In this document: positions 61,891-64,000 of the stretch, one piece after another
Position numbering within the stretch: the stretch's first letter is position 1
Layout: every line of letters begins with the position of its first letter
The notes under the pieces: generated by a model
Told to the model about the DNA's origin: nothing
Seen by the model: the letters and a program-made list of their open reading frames with translations, nothing else
The model's database searches: none
Source of the DNA: Symbiodinium natans
Taxonomy: Eukaryota; Sar; Dinophyceae; Suessiales; Symbiodiniaceae
Assembly: GCA_905221605.1 (NCBI GenBank)
Contig: CAJNDS010002492.1
Coordinates: 62,001-126,000, forward strand
Length of the DNA stretch: 64,000 bases
Direction of reading: 5' to 3'
Made by a program: the position numbers and the translations under genes

Positions 61891-63710
61891 AGGATCCATT
61901 ACCCGGGTGAGGGTTTAGGGTTTAGGGTTTAGGGTTTAGGGTTTAGGGTTTAGGGTTTAGGGTTTAGGGATTAGGGTTTAGGGTTCATGAGCTCTTAACT
62001 CAAAGCCGGCTCTCAGAACGCCTGTTGCTTTGTGCCGCGTGGAGGGCGCTGCAACTCCCAGCAGTGACTGCTGCATCGCAGCGGTGCCTGAGGCGAACAC
62101 TTCAGCTTAGGTTTAGGGTTTAGGGTTTAGGGTTTAGGGTTTAGGGTTTAGGGTTTAGGGTTTAGGGCTTAGGTGGTGACTTCCCTTGGGGGAGAAAAGG
62201 TTAACCTTTGGGTTTTACCCCAAAGGGTTCCACCCAGCACCCAAGTCAGTGGGCATTTCCTAGAACTAGGGGTGCCCTGTATGTGTAATCCGACACCCTA
62301 AACCCTAAACCCTAAACCCTAAACCCTAAATATGCTTCTGTGTAGCAGGTACCATTAATTCACGCCCTGAATGTTGCTCCAGGTGTGCCACAAACCATTC
62401 CAAGGTTAGGGCCTTCAGTTGGGATGTTAGTCCTTAATAGGGATTCTAGTACCCCCGTTAGAATCCATATTAAGGACTGTCTAAGGGGGAACATCACAAG
62501 CATTGAGCCCTAAGCCCTAAACCCTAAACCCTGCTGGATCCCACTGGATCCCTGTGGAGTTTGTGCACTTCAGACGAAACCGCGCCTCGTCCGAGGAGCA
62601 GGGACGTCGCATGCCGATCCGAGGCTGAGTTGGGGGCTTTCCGAAAATAGGGGTTTAGGGTTTAGGCTTTAGGGTTCAGGGATCCGAAATGAGGACTATA
62701 ATAGTACTTGGGGGTATCTTCGGGGTACCCCTATTTTGCGAAACGCCAGTTGTTTAAGAGATCTTAAACTCGGGGCCACTTTGTTTTGTTTGTGTTGTGT
62801 GTGTGCCCGCGGCCTATAAGCCCTAATCAAAGCCCTTTACCCTTTCAGCCCTAAACCCTAAACCCTAAACCCTAAACCCTAAACCCTAAACCCTAAACCC
62901 ACATCGTGGACCAGGTCGGAGCTACCTGGCATACGCTCCCACTACGACCCACGCCTGTGCATCTTTCCAACTTCTAGTGAGGGTCTAGGGTTTAGGGTTT
63001 AGGGAGGCTGCATAGAGGTATTCTGATCCTGCGCCTGCCTTGTCGGGACCTTGCCTCGTTGGATCATGAAAAGCCAGGGGAGTTTAGGGTTTAGGGTTCA
63101 GGGTTTAGGGTTTTGGGTTTGTGTCTTAGGGTTTAAGGGTTTAGGGTTCAACCAGAAAACCGGAACTTCGACACCCGGGCAGGCACAAACGTGGCGGCTG
63201 GACCCTGTCAATAAGGCAAAGATCAGCTGCAAGAGCGTGTGCCGTAGCTTACGAAAATCAGGGGCCCAACATATAGACCCCCAAGGACTCCCCCTATAAG
63301 TTGGACTATAATAGGGCATCCCCAAATTTCAGAAACCCCTAGGTTAAGTATTTGAACCATAAACCCTTTTAGGGTTCACTAACGGCCCAAGGAAATTACC
63401 GTGTGGCCGGGCGACGCCCTAGATCGAGTGGATTTCGGGCCGGCGAGAGGAACCGGCTTGGTATAGTCTATCAAAAGCCTTAAACCCTAAACCCTATAAA
63501 CCCTATAAACCCTATGCTGCCCGTACCCACTGCTCAGCCTCCGTAGCTTCGGTGGTGCTGCAGTCAACGCGTTTTGGGTTTAGGGTTTCGGGCTTAGGGT
63601 GTAGGGCTCTTAAGTGGTGCGCAGATTAAGTTTTTGTGTGCCCCGTGCGGCTTAGAGACGAACAGCTACTGTGGATTGTTGAGGGGGTGGGCATGCCTGC
63701 CAGTTCTTTA
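61891..63710. other. Arrays and introners; no firm gene
   Basis: Arrays 61912-61986, 62108-62168, 62295-62330, 62848-62900; short units at 62514, 62983 and 63480-63515. A CTTAG-family introner at about 62169-62249 starts directly at an array edge. Introner 62419-62500. A ttccgaaaataggggt / acccctattttgcgaaa inverted pair spans 62639-62745 with telomeric units inside its left part. Confidence 0.45.
62419..62500. mobile_element. TTGGGATG-family introner, short copy
   Basis: 82 bp, ttgggatgttagtccttaatagg...aaggggga acatcacaag; lacks part of the left arm. Confidence 0.55.
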
Positions 63711-63807
63711 CTAGGATGGCCCTTCAAACCCTCTGAAAAATATTCCTAAATATGGTCCTCTTAAACCCAATAAGGGAAAATATAAAATATCCCAAGGGCC
63801 TACCTAG
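63711..63807. mobile_element. CTAGG-family introner, 97 bp, identical to copy at 19884
   Basis: ctaggatggcccttcaaacc...cccaagggcctacctag. On the minus strand the flanks read GTAAAT before and TAAAG after the element, giving a possible GT donor and AG acceptor. A protein-like minus frame on its 3' side (63,808-63,999) may be an exon. Confidence 0.8.
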
Positions 63808-64000
63808 ATTTACAAAGGCCCTAACTTTTAGGGGGCTTCCAAACAAAGCAGGGCTTTGCGCATCGCAAGCTACCTCCTGGAGGTGAACGCATTCTACGCG
63901 CCAGGGTTTGGGGGCCTGAGGGTGCCGGAGAAACGGGCAGACTCGCTCTTTGACCCGGATTTGGTAGGGTTTAGGGTTTAGGCCACCAGAAACATCCATT
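63808..64000. other. Window edge, possible minus-strand exon
   Basis: A minus-strand frame beginning near 63999 (VCPFLRHPQAPKPWRVECVH) runs into the introner at 63711-63807; a TTTAGGG scrap lies at 63967-63981. Too little sequence to define a gene. Confidence 0.3.

Noticed and set aside
1..64000. rRNA, tRNA, spliced-leader RNA or snRNA genes
   Set aside because: I looked for tRNA-like folds and for the dinoflagellate spliced-leader sequence on both strands and found none I could support.

Overview
The window joins two unlike pieces of DNA. Bases 1 to about 8,370 are AT-rich, densely coding and free of telomeric repeats. They carry the structural block of a polinton-like/virophage-like DNA virus: a penton-like protein, lipase, major capsid protein, fibre with a self-cleaving C-terminal chaperone, packaging ATPase and several small proteins. 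Bases from about 8,450 to 64,000 look like a dinoflagellate nuclear genome, probably Suessiales/Symbiodiniaceae. The evidence is plant-type (TTTAGGG)n repeats, non-GT splice donors, very small exons, many short inverted-repeat introner elements, and dinoflagellate-style ankyrin and CCCH proteins.

Layout. 1-8,368: viral genes. 8,369-8,494: junction. 8,759-13,348 (minus): a kinase-PH gene reconstructed as 16 in-frame exons, whose PH domain stops unfinished just before the viral DNA. 13.3-38.0 kb: a mosaic of telomeric arrays, introners and exon-sized islands, with candidate exons at 14.7-16.0 (+), 22.3-22.9 (-), 33.4-34.2 (+) and 37.0-38.3 (+). 38.7-45.8 kb (minus): three tandem intronless ankyrin genes of 574 codons each. 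46-54 kb: introners, arrays and candidate exons. 54,969-56,946 (minus): a complete 8-exon, 317-residue CCCH zinc-finger gene. 57-64 kb: arrays and introners, with a candidate plus-strand gene end at 61.5-61.9 kb.

Most interesting system. In both reconstructed host genes nearly every intron is, or contains, a short element with terminal inverted repeats (CTTGG..CCAAG, CTCGG..CGAG, CTTAG..CTAAG and relatives) flanked by a duplicated 4-base target GNNN. The upstream copy of the target supplies the 5' splice site (GT, GC or GA) and the inverted-repeat end supplies the 3' AG, so splicing restores the pre-insertion reading frame exactly. Because CT..AG ends are symmetrical, an insertion can work in either orientation. 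Two 97-bp copies 44 kb apart are identical, which implies recent movement. Telomeric arrays sit inside these introns, and several are flanked by 11-31 base direct duplications, as expected if they were added while staggered breaks were repaired.

All exon models come from reading the sequence by eye. They were checked only for frame, splice dinucleotides and target duplications. No database search or transcript evidence was available.
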